Below, piece after piece: positions 35,392-43,825 of a DNA stretch of 64,000 nt. This DNA comes from an uncultured Eggerthellaceae bacterium (GTDB lineage: Bacteria > Actinomycetota > Coriobacteriia > Coriobacteriales > Eggerthellaceae). Positions within the stretch are counted from its first letter, which is position 1. Each line of letters opens with the position of its first letter. The stretch lies in assembly GCA_934670115.1 (NCBI GenBank), contig CAKUOV010000006.1, forward strand, positions 13,030 through 77,029, read 5' to 3'. The notes beneath the pieces were generated by a model. That model was not told the origin of the DNA and did no database searches. It worked only from the letters and a program-made list of their open reading frames with translations. The translations under genes were made by a program, and so were the position numbers.

Positions 35392-35424
35392 GATGTTAAA
35401 AAGTGACGGGGTCTTTTTAACATC
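35392..35424. repeat. Second hairpin with GGGGT loop
   Basis: GATGTTAAAAAG (35392-35403) pairs perfectly with CTTTTTAACATC (35413-35424) around the loop TGACGGGGT. The total length is again 33 bases and the loop again holds GGGGT/ACCCC, though the stem sequence differs from its neighbour 23 bases away. It may serve as a terminator for the convergent pair. Confidence 0.75.
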
Positions 35425-35464
35425 CGTGCTTTGTTGCGCCAGCGATTAGGTGTTTTGCGTGCGC

Positions 35465-35947
35465 TTATACCGTCAAGTCGGCATGAATGAGCGGAATCAG
35501 GCTCTCTAAGTCTTCGAGCGATGTTTCTACTTGGCAGCCAATGTGCCCGCCTGAATAATTAATGCGATCGAACAGCTCTGCCGTTTCGTCGATGCTGGTC
35601 ACGAACTGCTTCTTCATGCCCAAGGGACTGCAGCCACCGTGGATGTAGCCCGTAAGCGGCAAAAGCTCCTTTGATTTGATCATACTCACGGCTTTCTCGC
35701 CAACGGCCGCTGCCGCTTTCTTCAAGTCAAGCTCCTCGGCCACGGGAATCATAAACACGTAATATTCGCCTGATTTTCCGCGCGTGACCAGCGTTTTGAA
35801 CACGCTTTCTTTATTGAGTCCCAGCATGGCGGCAATCTCGGTTCCCGTGTGGCTGCCATCGGTCTCGTATGTGCGCACAGTGTGGGGGATTTTCGCAGCA
35901 TCAAGCATGCGCATGACGTTTGTTTTCAGTTCTTTATCTTTAGCCAT
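35465..35947 (-). CDS. ybaK: YbaK/EbsC-family Cys-tRNA(Pro) deacylase
   Basis: A 160-residue protein with the YbaK fold: IPHTVRTYETDG, FKTLVTRGKSGEYYVFMIPV, the conserved lysine region KKAAAAVGEKAVSM, and GYIHGGCSPLGMKK, the substrate-site signature. It removes mischarged Cys from tRNA-Pro. The ribosome binding site before ATG 35947 is weak. Confidence 0.92.
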   Translation of the reverse strand: MAKDKELKTNVMRMLDAAKIPHTVRTYETDGSHTGTEIAAMLGLNKESVFKTLVTRGKSGEYYVFMIPVAEELDLKKAAAAVGEKAVSMIKSKELLPLTGYIHGGCSPLGMKKQFVTSIDETAELFDRINYSGGHIGCQVETSLEDLESLIPLIHADLTV

Positions 35948-36110
35948 GGCTCATCAAGCGATTCTTCTTGGTTTTGCGAATGTTCTTTGCGTTGCGGCGA
36001 TGTGGGGCGCAACTAAATCTTGCGGCGAACCAGCTTGCCCGCAAAGCGTTCGCGTTGTTTTCTTATTTGGAAAAGGGTAGCACAGTGCGTCCGCTTGGCG
36101 TAAGGAGCGT

Positions 36111-36116
36111 TATACT
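36111..36116 (+). promoter_or_regulatory. -10 element placing murI in a leaderless transcript
   Basis: TATACT ends six bases before the murI ATG at 36123, where transcription should begin almost at the start codon. There is no ribosome binding site at the usual distance. Leaderless genes are common in actinobacteria. Confidence 0.45.
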
Positions 36117-36122
36117 TTCCCC

Positions 36123-36995
36123 ATGCAAAAAGAAGGAACATATAGTAATGCGCCTATTGGCATTTTCGATTCAGGATACGGTGGGCTTACCGTGGCGCGC
36201 GCCATTGCTGAGCGCCTGCCTCATGAGAACATTGTGTACGTGGGCGATTCAGCGCGCTGCCCTTACGGTCCGCGCGATTTGCATGAGGTTGACGGATTCG
36301 TGCAGCAAATCGGCGGGTGGTTGGTCAATCAAGGTGTAAAGCTGCTGGTTATTGCATGTAATACGGCAACGGCGGCGGGTTTGGCGCATGCGCAGCAAAC
36401 GTTTAGCGTGCCGGTGGTGGGCGTGGTGGAGCCGGGTGCGCGTGCTGCAGTGCGTGCCACGTTGAACAGGCGCGTTGGGGTTATTGCTACAAAGGGCACC
36501 ATCGAGTCGGGCGCGTATTCCACGGCAATTCGCAATCTGGACGCGGGTATTACCGTGTTCTCCACACCGGCGCCTCGCTTTGTGGAGATCGCCGAGTTGG
36601 GTGTTCGCATGGCGGAAGGGCCTGTGGAAACGTTCATGTCTGAAGCTTCGAAGGTCTACATACGTCCCGAGTTCCAAAAGATTGCCATTGAGTATTTGGA
36701 TCCGCTGCGTCGTTGCCGCATCGATACGCTTGTTTTGGGATGCACGCATTATCCGCTTCTGAAATCGCTGATTGGAGGCGTGGTCGGACGGGAAGTGACG
36801 CTCATTTCGTCCGCTGCGGAAACGGCGCATGATGTTGCGGAAACGCTTGCGCGGCGTGGCCAACTTGCTGGCAAGGACAACACGGCACAGTGGAGGTTCT
36901 TCACGACCGGGAATGACGTTGAGGAGTTTCGCCGTTTTGGCGGACGCGTTTTCAAGACAGAACTGCGCGATGTGGCTCACGTTGATTTGACGTGA
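36123..36995 (+). CDS. murI: Glutamate racemase
   Basis: A 290-residue MurI. The N-terminus (IGIFDSGYGGLTVARAI) has the first catalytic region, with GDSARCPYG and the first cysteine in VIACNTATA; the second catalytic cysteine is in LVLGCTHYPLL. It makes D-glutamate for peptidoglycan. The start codon is close to a -10 element, with no Shine-Dalgarno sequence. Confidence 0.95.
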   Translation: MQKEGTYSNAPIGIFDSGYGGLTVARAIAERLPHENIVYVGDSARCPYGPRDLHEVDGFVQQIGGWLVNQGVKLLVIACNTATAAGLAHAQQTFSVPVVGVVEPGARAAVRATLNRRVGVIATKGTIESGAYSTAIRNLDAGITVFSTPAPRFVEIAELGVRMAEGPVETFMSEASKVYIRPEFQKIAIEYLDPLRRCRIDTLVLGCTHYPLLKSLIGGVVGREVTLISSAAETAHDVAETLARRGQLAGKDNTAQWRFFTTGNDVEEFRRFGGRVFKTELRDVAHVDLT

Positions 36996-37151
36996 GACAG
37001 GTACGCAGGTGTAGCATGAAAGGACGCTTTGTGACGCGCCGTGCGGGCGCGCGATGTTGCTGTCGCGATAGGGTGTGGTGCGACGTGCGGAGTTGGCGTG
37101 TAGATGCGTCTTGTAGCGGCGATAATGCTGCGTGATAGGAAAGGAAAAGCT

Positions 37152-37754
37152 GTGAAAACAATCGTTTTGGCTACGAATAATGCGCATAAAGTAAGCGAAA
37201 TCGAAGGCGCTCTGGCCATGGATGGCTGGGAGTTCAAGACGTTGCGCCAGTTAGGCGTGGTGTCCGAACCGGTGGAAGATGCCAATACGTTTGTGGGCAA
37301 TGCGCGCATTAAGGCGCTTGCGGCGTATCAGACAAGCGGTGGTCTGGCCGCGCTGGCCGACGACTCCGGCATTATGGTTGACGCTTTGGATGGCCGCCCT
37401 GGCGTCTACTCTGCTCGCTATGCGGGGGAGCAGTGCGATGACGAGGCGAATAACGATAAGTTGCTTTCCGAGCTTGCGAACGTGCCGTGGGAGCAGCGTA
37501 CCGGGCGTTATGTGTGCTCGCTTGTGTTTATCGACGAAGATGGTAGCGAGCTGGTGGCTGAAGGAACCGTTGAGGGCAAGATCGGATTTGGGCGTTGCGG
37601 TGAAGGCGGCTTCGGTTATGATCCTCTTTTCTATCCCGACAAATACAACGGCGAGCTTACATTTGCCGAGGTTTCGCAGGACGAGAAGGCAAAAATCTCC
37701 CATCGAGGGGTTGCTTTGAGGAAACTTGCAGAATTAATTGCATCGCGCGGCTAA
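37152..37754 (+). CDS. rdgB: Non-canonical purine NTP pyrophosphatase (RdgB/HAM1 family)
   Basis: A 200-residue Ham1-type enzyme: IVLATNNAHKVSEI at the N-terminus, ALADDSGIMVDALDGRPGVYSARYAG, and FGYDPLFYPD. It hydrolyses ITP and XTP to protect nucleic acids. AAGGAAAA precedes GTG 37152, which fits the family start better than an ATG at 37104. The last codons overlap the promoter of the tRNA-Pro/tRNA-Gly pair. The 156-base gap before it, after murI, shows no other feature. Confidence 0.94.
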   Translation: MKTIVLATNNAHKVSEIEGALAMDGWEFKTLRQLGVVSEPVEDANTFVGNARIKALAAYQTSGGLAALADDSGIMVDALDGRPGVYSARYAGEQCDDEANNDKLLSELANVPWEQRTGRYVCSLVFIDEDGSELVAEGTVEGKIGFGRCGEGGFGYDPLFYPDKYNGELTFAEVSQDEKAKISHRGVALRKLAELIASRG

Positions 37755-37767
37755 ATTAGGATATAAT
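37738..37767 (+). promoter_or_regulatory. Promoter of the tRNA-Pro/tRNA-Gly pair
   Basis: TTGCAT (37738-37743) and TATAAT (37762-37767) are 18 bases apart. The -35 lies inside the 3' end of rdgB. The first tRNA starts 21 bases after the -10. Confidence 0.8.
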
Positions 37768-37788
37768 GCTAAGTCGCTGCTAAAGCAA

Positions 37789-37865
37789 CGGGACGTGGCG
37801 CAGTTTGGTAGCGCGCTTGCTTTGGGAGCAAGATGTCGCAGGTTCGAATCCTGTCGTCCCGACCA
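37789..37865 (+). tRNA. tRNA-Pro (anticodon TGG)
   Basis: A 77-base gene with CCA encoded. The acceptor stem pairs CGGGACG with CGTCCCG. The anticodon arm is TTGCTTTGGGAGCAA, with anticodon TGG. The T-arm GCAGGTTCGAATCCTGT is standard. Confidence 0.95.
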
Positions 37866-37870
37866 TTTTT

Positions 37871-37944
37871 GCGGGCGTAGTTCATTGGTAGAACCTCAGC
37901 CTTCCAAGCTGATGAGGCGGGTTCGATTCCCGTCGCCCGCTCCA
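37871..37944 (+). tRNA. tRNA-Gly (anticodon TCC)
   Basis: A 74-base gene with CCA encoded. GCGGGCG pairs with CGCCCGC. The anticodon loop CTTCCAA gives anticodon TCC. It is five bases after tRNA-Pro, in the same transcript. Confidence 0.95.
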
Positions 37945-37951
37945 ACTTCTC

Positions 37952-37977
37952 CGGCCGTTCTGACGAACGGCCGTTTT
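37952..37977 (+). terminator. Rho-independent terminator of the tRNA pair
   Basis: CGGCCGTTC (37952-37960) and GAACGGCCG (37965-37973) form a perfect stem around TGAC, followed by TTTT. Confidence 0.9.
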
Positions 37978-37982
37978 CGATT

Positions 37983-38209
37983 CATGTTGTTGAATTTTGG
38001 GCCTCAAATTCGAAGTTATGGTAGGTTGGAAGTAGGTAGAGGCGCAAAATGCTACATGAAAAACGGTCGCCCGAAATCATGACTAAGCAAAACACCAGGT
38101 CAGACGGGTATAGAGAAAATAACTGCTTCAATTAACGAGCGCACCAGAGCTTTGACCTACTTCCAACCTACCATAACTTCGAATTTGACCCCGCTTTTTC
38201 AACAACATG
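37983..38209. repeat. Palindromic 227-bp element (MITE-like), copy A
   Basis: The ends are CATGTTGTTGAA (37983-37994) and TTCAACAACATG (38198-38209). Inside, a perfect 34-base inverted repeat lies at 38004-38037 and 38155-38188. The 117-base centre has no open frame of note. The architecture and terminal sequences match the 225-bp element at 50519-50743. It sits directly after the tRNA terminator. The short stretch from 38210 to the DegV stop holds two AGAATTGAAG direct repeats. Confidence 0.8.
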
Positions 38210-38274
38210 CCTAGAATTGAAGCAAAATGGGTCATTTTCGCGAATCTTGACCGCGAGAATTGAAGTCTTGCCCC

Positions 38275-39162
38275 TTAATCCACGCGCGTGTCTCCCCAGA
38301 AGAACAGCGAGACGGTTCCCGGGCCGGTGTGGCTTCCGATGGTCGTGCCAATGGGGAAAATCTCCACGAGGCCATCCATCTGGGGAAACGCTTCTTCAAC
38401 CATGCTTGCAACAGCTTGGGCATCCTCAAGGCATGCAGAATTGCAAATAAACACCTTGCCGCGATACTCTTTTCCGTCCGCCGCATGCTCTTTCATGATG
38501 TTCACTACGCGCGCGATGGCCTTCTTCTTCGTTCTGACTTTTTCGCGCGGGGTCAGCTTGCCTTCGTTGCTCATGTTCAAAACGGGGCAGATTTTCAGCG
38601 CGCCGCCAATGGCGCCCGCCGCCTTTGAAATACGCCCGCCCAACACGTAATAATGCAGGTCGGTAGAGAAGAACCAGTGATGAACGTTCAGCCTGTTCTC
38701 CAAGGCGAACGTTGCGAGCTCATCCATGCCCATGCCTGATTCTTTCAAGTCGGCGAGTTTATCCATGAGCAGGCCGTATCCTGACGACGCGCATAGCGAG
38801 TCGATAACAATTACGTTGCGCTCGGGGAATTCTTCCCTGATTGTTTTTGCAGCGATTTCGGCAGAGCCATAAGCGCCCGAAAGGCCCGACGAAAACGAGA
38901 TATGTAGGATGTCCTTTCCTTCGGACGCAATTGCTTTGAAATGTTCGTAGAACTCGCCAACATTGACCTGGGATGTTTTTGTTGAGCTTCCTTTGGCCAT
39001 GGCGGCATAAAAATCATCGTAAGGAATCGTTTCGCCAAAGTCATCAAGGTATTCTTTGCCATCGATTTCGTAATGGAACGGCACCCATTTTATTCCATGC
39101 GCTTCGATTTTTTCTCTGGTGAGATCAACCGTCGAGCAGCAAGACAAAACATACTCGCTCAA
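38275..39162 (-). CDS. DegV family fatty-acid-binding protein
   Basis: A 295-residue DegV/FakB-like protein. The N-terminus (YVLSCCSTVDLT) and the KTSQVN segment followed by ISFSSGLSGAYGSAEIAA are the fatty-acid binding signatures. AAGGAGG lies five bases before a TTG at 39162, which I take as the start over an upstream ATG at 39186 that overlaps the binding site. It presents fatty acids to a FakA kinase in relatives; no kinase gene is nearby. Confidence 0.9.
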   Translation of the reverse strand: MSEYVLSCCSTVDLTREKIEAHGIKWVPFHYEIDGKEYLDDFGETIPYDDFYAAMAKGSSTKTSQVNVGEFYEHFKAIASEGKDILHISFSSGLSGAYGSAEIAAKTIREEFPERNVIVIDSLCASSGYGLLMDKLADLKESGMGMDELATFALENRLNVHHWFFSTDLHYYVLGGRISKAAGAIGGALKICPVLNMSNEGKLTPREKVRTKKKAIARVVNIMKEHAADGKEYRGKVFICNSACLEDAQAVASMVEEAFPQMDGLVEIFPIGTTIGSHTGPGTVSLFFWGDTRVD

Positions 39163-39501
39163 AAGAACCTCCTTGCGGTTCGGCACATTCGCCCTTAAAA
39201 CTTTTCGATACTAAGTGTAGCGTTACGCTTCGTAATGTGGCGCGTGTTTTGTAAAGTTGCGTGAATAAAGAGGCTGTTTGTGGCGCAATGACCCGCATTT
39301 GCGCCAAAAGGTCACGGCGAATTGCCATTTATGGGCCACAAGTCCTTCCGCTGTGCTTTATTGGTAGATAAAGTTGGTGGGTAAAGTAAGTGCTGGGTGA
39401 TTGTGCGCTCGGTGCGCAAGCTCGTGGGCAATGCGTGCCAGGGTGCGAAAGGAAAGATGGCGCCCGTTGTTGGGGTCTTTGCTGTTAAAGGAGGCCGAAA
39501 C

Positions 39502-41232
39502 GTGAAGCATACAAGGCAGATTGGGGATACGGTGGGCACAGCACGCTTGCTGACCATTGCAATAATCGTAAGCAGTGTTCTTGCTTTGTCGCTTTGCGCA
39601 TGTAGCGGGGAAGGGGCTGGCGCAGGAAGTGCGGGAAGCGCGGGCAGCGCAAGTGCTGGCAGCTCGTCCGCTGGCGTTCCAATGAGCTCTTCCGGTCCTG
39701 TTGCGTTCACCTACAGGACAAACGTTGCGCACCATGATGTCCCTCTAGACCAACGCTCGCGCAATTCGTTTGATCAGGAAGCGTATCTCAACGATTTTTA
39801 TGCGTTCAAAAGCGATGTTGATAACGGTGCGACCGATCTTGCAGAGCTCACGCGCCTTTACGACAAGCTGGCAGGGCATGTTATGAGCTTGAACAGCGAT
39901 TATGCGCTTGCGCGTTTCGATTATCGTCAGAATGCATCCGATGCGGTGGCGGTTGAGCGCTACGTGGCAAAGCGCGATTTGCTTAGCGATACGACTGCGA
40001 AATGCGCGTATCAGTTCAGGCGCGCGTTGGAATCATCGCAGGGTAAGGGCTTCCGCGCGCATATCGGTAGCACGTTCGCTTACGCGCTCGATCGCTCAGC
40101 CAATGCGAGCAATGAAGCGTACGATCTTCGGAAGCAGCGTAACGACCTGGTGGTTCGCTACGACAAGCTTGCGGCGCAAGGGACAAGCGAAACGGAGCTT
40201 AAAGAGCTGTACATTGAAATGGTGAACACGAATAATGCGCTCGCTCGTGCATGCGGTTACGATAACTACGCCGAATATGCGTATGCCGTAGAGTATCGCC
40301 GCGATTATACGGTGGATGACGCACTGCGGCTCCAAGAAGCAATTGCGCGCGATTACGTTCCTGTCTATCAGACGTATTTGACCGATCATCTTGACGTTGA
40401 CCTGGTGTTTCGGGTGTTCGATGAGAATAGCGATGCAAGCGAAGCGAAGTTGGCGAACTTGAGAACATGCGTCGCGGCGGTATCGCCCGCGCTTACGGAA
40501 GCGGTTGACCACCTGCAGCGAAACGGCCTGTATGACATCAGTGCCGTAAAAACGTACGCGAACGACGCCTTTACCATGGAGATTCCCAGCTACAACGATG
40601 CATTTATGGTGATTGCCCCTGAAGGGGATGTGGCTGATTATCAGACCCTAATCCATGAGTTTGGGCACTTCAACCATATGTGTCACGCGCCAAGCAATGC
40701 GTTCGTGTCAAACGACGTGCCTGATGTGCAGGAAACCATGTCCCAGGCGCTCGAGCTTTTGTGCTGCGGCGCTTATGATGAGCTCTGTCCAGGTTATGGC
40801 GAAGCGCTTGCGGCTTACGTGGTCTACGACAAAGCGCAGACGGTGCGCGAGGCGTTTGCGATAAACGAAGCCGAATATCGCGCCTATACCACGCCCGATG
40901 TAACGCCCGAAAAAATCGATGCTATCTGGGCTGATGTTCGTGAGAAATATCGCATGCCGCAAGAGGATGAGTCGTGGACGGCCACTTCGCATATCTTCTC
41001 GAAGCCGTTTTATTACATTGGATACGGCACATCGGCGCTGGCTGCTTTGAGTTTATACGTGGAAGCGCAGGACGATTTCGCATCTGCAGCTACAAAGTAC
41101 CTGATATTGAGCGAAGCGCCGCCTGAGACAATGTTTTGCCAGGCCCTTGATTTAATGGATAAAGGCGATTTGATGGACCCCGACAAAATGGCTGCGTTCT
41201 CGCAAAAGGTGGGAAAGGTACTGGCGCAGTAG
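39502..41232 (+). CDS. M3-family metallopeptidase lipoprotein (oligoendopeptidase-like)
   Basis: A 576-residue protein. AAAGGAGG precedes GTG 39502; an earlier in-frame ATG at 39397 lacks a site. The N-terminus is a lipoprotein signal (RLLTIAIIVSSVLALSLCAC) followed by a low-complexity Gly/Ser/Ala linker, so it is anchored outside the membrane. The zinc motif is HEFGH in LIHEFGHFNHM, with the M3-type helical fold around it (residues about 330-480). It probably degrades extracellular oligopeptides. Confidence 0.9.
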   Translation: MKHTRQIGDTVGTARLLTIAIIVSSVLALSLCACSGEGAGAGSAGSAGSASAGSSSAGVPMSSSGPVAFTYRTNVAHHDVPLDQRSRNSFDQEAYLNDFYAFKSDVDNGATDLAELTRLYDKLAGHVMSLNSDYALARFDYRQNASDAVAVERYVAKRDLLSDTTAKCAYQFRRALESSQGKGFRAHIGSTFAYALDRSANASNEAYDLRKQRNDLVVRYDKLAAQGTSETELKELYIEMVNTNNALARACGYDNYAEYAYAVEYRRDYTVDDALRLQEAIARDYVPVYQTYLTDHLDVDLVFRVFDENSDASEAKLANLRTCVAAVSPALTEAVDHLQRNGLYDISAVKTYANDAFTMEIPSYNDAFMVIAPEGDVADYQTLIHEFGHFNHMCHAPSNAFVSNDVPDVQETMSQALELLCCGAYDELCPGYGEALAAYVVYDKAQTVREAFAINEAEYRAYTTPDVTPEKIDAIWADVREKYRMPQEDESWTATSHIFSKPFYYIGYGTSALAALSLYVEAQDDFASAATKYLILSEAPPETMFCQALDLMDKGDLMDPDKMAAFSQKVGKVLAQ

Positions 41233-41296
41233 CGGGGGTGGGCGACCGGTACGAGCGCCCACAATGCCTGCTTACGCGCTCATCGTGCCTGCTGCA

Positions 41297-41367
41297 GGAG
41301 CGGCGCGGGCGCCCGGTGTGAGCGTCCGATGCCGCGGCGCAATGATTGCGGGTGTTCGCGCCGCTCC
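41297..41367. other. Inverted repeat between convergent genes
   Basis: GGAGCGGCGCG (41297-41307) pairs with CGCGCCGCTCC (41357-41367). Both arms are near a CCCGGTGTG direct repeat. A smaller stem GTGGGCG/CGCCCAC lies at 41238-41262. It may act as a terminator between the peptidase and TetR genes. Confidence 0.5.
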
Positions 41368-41393
41368 CGGTGTGGCAGCGTTCTGGGTGAGTG

Positions 41394-41942
41394 TTACTTT
41401 CTGCGTTCGCTGGGAATGCGGTAGAAATGGTTGACAAGCAATGCCATCTGGCGCGGTTCCTCTTTGAACCCGCCTTCTGCCCACGGCTCGTAGCACGAGC
41501 ACAGAAATCCCGCGAAGCCGGTGAGCAAATAGGTGGCTTCGGGCGTTTCGTTTCCCCAGGTGTCCAGCAGAAAACCGGCAATAGCTTGGATAAGCAGCCA
41601 GGTGAAGCCGCAGCGAAAAAGGCTGTCAACCAGCTTGCGGTTCTCGTACATGATTTCGAAGAACGCCGTTAAATGCCCCAGGTCATACCACAAGTCGCCG
41701 CGTTCAACTAGGGCGGCGGTGGTATCCCAATATTGCTTGACCAGCTCATCAAGCTTGCGGGAGAACACTTCTTCTTTCACGTTGTAGTTGCGATAGAATG
41801 CCATGCGCGAAACGCCCGCCGCTTTGCAAAGCTCTACGATGGTGATGGACGAGAACGCTTTTTCGCTGGTCAGCTCAATTAAGGCTTCAAGGATTGCTTC
41901 TCGGGCGCTTTCGCTTGATTGGTTCGGTGTTTTTGCGGGCAT
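41394..41942 (-). CDS. TetR/AcrR-family transcriptional regulator
   Basis: A 182-residue protein. The N-terminal helix-turn-helix is typical (AILEALIELTSEKAFSSIT, then LCKAAGVSRMAFYRNYNVKEEVF). The C-terminal ligand domain shows no recognisable family. GGAGAC precedes the ATG. The 211-base gap to the Fic gene is GC-rich and holds no visible gene. Its target is unknown. Confidence 0.88.
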   Translation of the reverse strand: MPAKTPNQSSESAREAILEALIELTSEKAFSSITIVELCKAAGVSRMAFYRNYNVKEEVFSRKLDELVKQYWDTTAALVERGDLWYDLGHLTAFFEIMYENRKLVDSLFRCGFTWLLIQAIAGFLLDTWGNETPEATYLLTGFAGFLCSCYEPWAEGGFKEEPRQMALLVNHFYRIPSERRK

Positions 41943-42153
41943 GAGCGTTTGTCTCCAGGCGCATTGGTGGTATCGCGGTTATTTTCGCATATTGCACGTA
42001 TGGTTGTTGCAATCTGTAACATTTCTGCAACGTGCGTCGCGCCGTTGTGGGCCGCCGGGTGGCTGCTCGTCTGCGCTGCCTTATGCCGCGCGCATCCCGT
42101 TGATCGCGCGTCGGCACGCCCGCCGTGCTCGTTCGAACGCCCGCGCCGCGCCG

Positions 42154-43191
42154 TTACTTGCGACGATATGCCGTGGAGCGCCCCGCGCCCAGCTTCTCCA
42201 AGTAGTCCTCGCGCACCAGGGCGCCCAGCGCGTTCTCAATCGTGGACAGCGATACCTCAGGTAGCGCGCCAACAACCTGGGCTTTCGTCATGGGGGTGTT
42301 GCGGAAGGCGAAAAGATCCTTCACTTGTTGCGTTTTCGATGGCGTGCCCAGCGGCTCGTTTTCCATAAGCGCAAGCAGCGTACGGTATGCCTCGCTCACC
42401 AGCGAAAGCCACAGTGCAACGAATGGCGCGTAATCGCATTCCGGCGTATCCCAGCTGTTCAAACAGGCATTGAGCGCTTCGTAATACGCGCTTGCGTGCT
42501 GCTCGCACAGCCGATCGATGCTCACGTAGCGGTACACGTCAAACCCCGCTTTCTCCATGAGCAGCAGCGAAAACAGACGCGCCAGGCGCCCGGTGCCTTC
42601 GTCGAACGGTTTGATGCACATCACATCCACCGCGAAGGTGGGAATCATCATGAGTTTGCGGCTGGCGTCTTCGGCAAACGCGGTGGCCAAGTTATCGCAG
42701 GCAGAACCCAGATACAGCGGCGTTTCGAATGCCAGAATGGGGCTGGCGGGCACGCGCTGCACCTGGCCGTTCATCATCATGTTCACGTAATCTTTCTGCC
42801 GATACGCGCTTTTCTTCCCCGATGCTGCGCCCACAAGCACCGTGTGCATGGCCAAAAACGTGGCCGCATCAAGGGGGAAGCGTTCGGGATTTTTCTGGAA
42901 GGCTTTCAGTGTTCGGGCGTATCCGGCAACCTGCCGCTCCCGCGCGCTTTGGGCCTCCATGCCGTCTATGAGCTGCTGAATGCGGGAAGGATCCAGATAG
43001 ATGCCATCAATGCGCGCCGAAGCATCTACATTGTCCGCCAGCGCCGGGGCCTCAAGCTTTGCAAGCAAGCCTTGATGTTGGTCACGCAGGGCATCGAAAC
43101 GCCCCTTGTTCTCGTGAAGGGTCTGGTGCAGGCGCCAGCATTCCTCGGAATAGGCAGATGCGGGCATGGTGGCGTAGGTGAACGACTTCAT
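42154..43191 (-). CDS. Fic-domain protein with altered catalytic motif
   Basis: A 345-residue Fic/DOC protein. The N-terminal part has an inhibitory-helix-like SARIDG (usual S/T-x-x-x-E-G/N). The Fic core reads C-I-K194-P-F-D-E-G-T-G-R-L-A-R where the canonical motif is H-P-F-x-D-G-N-G-R. The catalytic His is Lys and the Asn is Thr. A C-terminal winged-helix-like region (about 285-345, MTKAQVVGALPEVSLSTIENALG) suggests DNA binding. AAGGAG precedes the ATG. Normal AMP transfer is unlikely; it may be a regulator that has lost or changed its enzyme activity. Confidence 0.85.
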   Translation of the reverse strand: MKSFTYATMPASAYSEECWRLHQTLHENKGRFDALRDQHQGLLAKLEAPALADNVDASARIDGIYLDPSRIQQLIDGMEAQSARERQVAGYARTLKAFQKNPERFPLDAATFLAMHTVLVGAASGKKSAYRQKDYVNMMMNGQVQRVPASPILAFETPLYLGSACDNLATAFAEDASRKLMMIPTFAVDVMCIKPFDEGTGRLARLFSLLLMEKAGFDVYRYVSIDRLCEQHASAYYEALNACLNSWDTPECDYAPFVALWLSLVSEAYRTLLALMENEPLGTPSKTQQVKDLFAFRNTPMTKAQVVGALPEVSLSTIENALGALVREDYLEKLGAGRSTAYRRK

Positions 43192-43210
43192 GGAGGCTCC
43201 TTCCCTTGGC

Positions 43211-43295
43211 TTTCTGCCTAATCATATCACCTGGGATTGGGCAGAAACGAGCAATTTGCCTCCCAGCGCGCCATTTCGTTGGTTTTTCTGCCCAA
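43211..43295. promoter_or_regulatory. Three TTTCTGCC(C/T)AA boxes between fic and the AOR operon
   Basis: TTTCTGCCTAA at 43211-43221, its inverse TTGGGCAGAAA at 43237-43247, and TTTCTGCCCAA at 43285-43295 lie in the divergent region. A TTTAATAT -10-like stretch follows at about 43304-43311, upstream of the ferredoxin subunit. The arrangement looks like operator sites for a regulator of one or both genes, possibly the Fic protein itself through its winged-helix tail. Confidence 0.55.
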
Positions 43296-43351
43296 CCGCA
43301 TGCTTTAATATCCTTAGGACTTATTGTCGAGAGTCGAGAGAAGGGATCCTC

Positions 43352-43822
43352 ATGGCATTACAGCTGGTAGTCGATCCGAAGAAGTGCAAAGCGTGCCGCT
43401 CTTGTGAGCTGGCCTGCTCCTTCGGCCACTTCGACGAATTCAACCCCCGTTTGTCCAATGTCACCGTCTTCCACTACGAAGAGGCTGCCATTACCGTTCC
43501 GGTTATGTGCATGCAGTGCGACGAGTCTGCCTGCGCCAAGGTGTGCCCCACGGGAGCTTTAACGCGCAACGCCGCTGGCGTAGTAGAGCACGATGCTTCG
43601 AAATGCCTGGTGTGCAAGATGTGCGTGAGCGCATGTCCTTTGGGCAATATCTCGTACTCGCCGCTGAAAAAGAAGGTTATCAAGTGCGATTTGTGCGGTG
43701 GCGACCCCATGTGCGTGAAGTTCTGTCCCACAGGTGCTATTTCCGCTGTTGACCCTGTTGAAGCACCAAGTAAAAAGCAGCTTTTGGCCGACAAGCTTAT
43801 GGCCGCTATCGAGGAGGCGTAG
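43352..43822 (+). CDS. 4Fe-4S ferredoxin-type electron-transfer subunit of aldehyde oxidoreductase
   Basis: A 156-residue HycB/AOR-associated Fe-S protein. Cysteine motifs: CKACRSCELACS, CMQCDESACAKVCPTGAL, CLVCKMCVSACPLG and CDLCGGDPMCVKFCPTGAI, enough for four [4Fe-4S] clusters. AAGGGATCC precedes ATG 43352; an in-frame ATG far upstream at 43178 would overlap the fic promoter and is rejected. It is three bases from the AOR gene and is its small subunit. Confidence 0.9.
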   Translation: MALQLVVDPKKCKACRSCELACSFGHFDEFNPRLSNVTVFHYEEAAITVPVMCMQCDESACAKVCPTGALTRNAAGVVEHDASKCLVCKMCVSACPLGNISYSPLKKKVIKCDLCGGDPMCVKFCPTGAISAVDPVEAPSKKQLLADKLMAAIEEA

Positions 43823-43825
43823 ATT

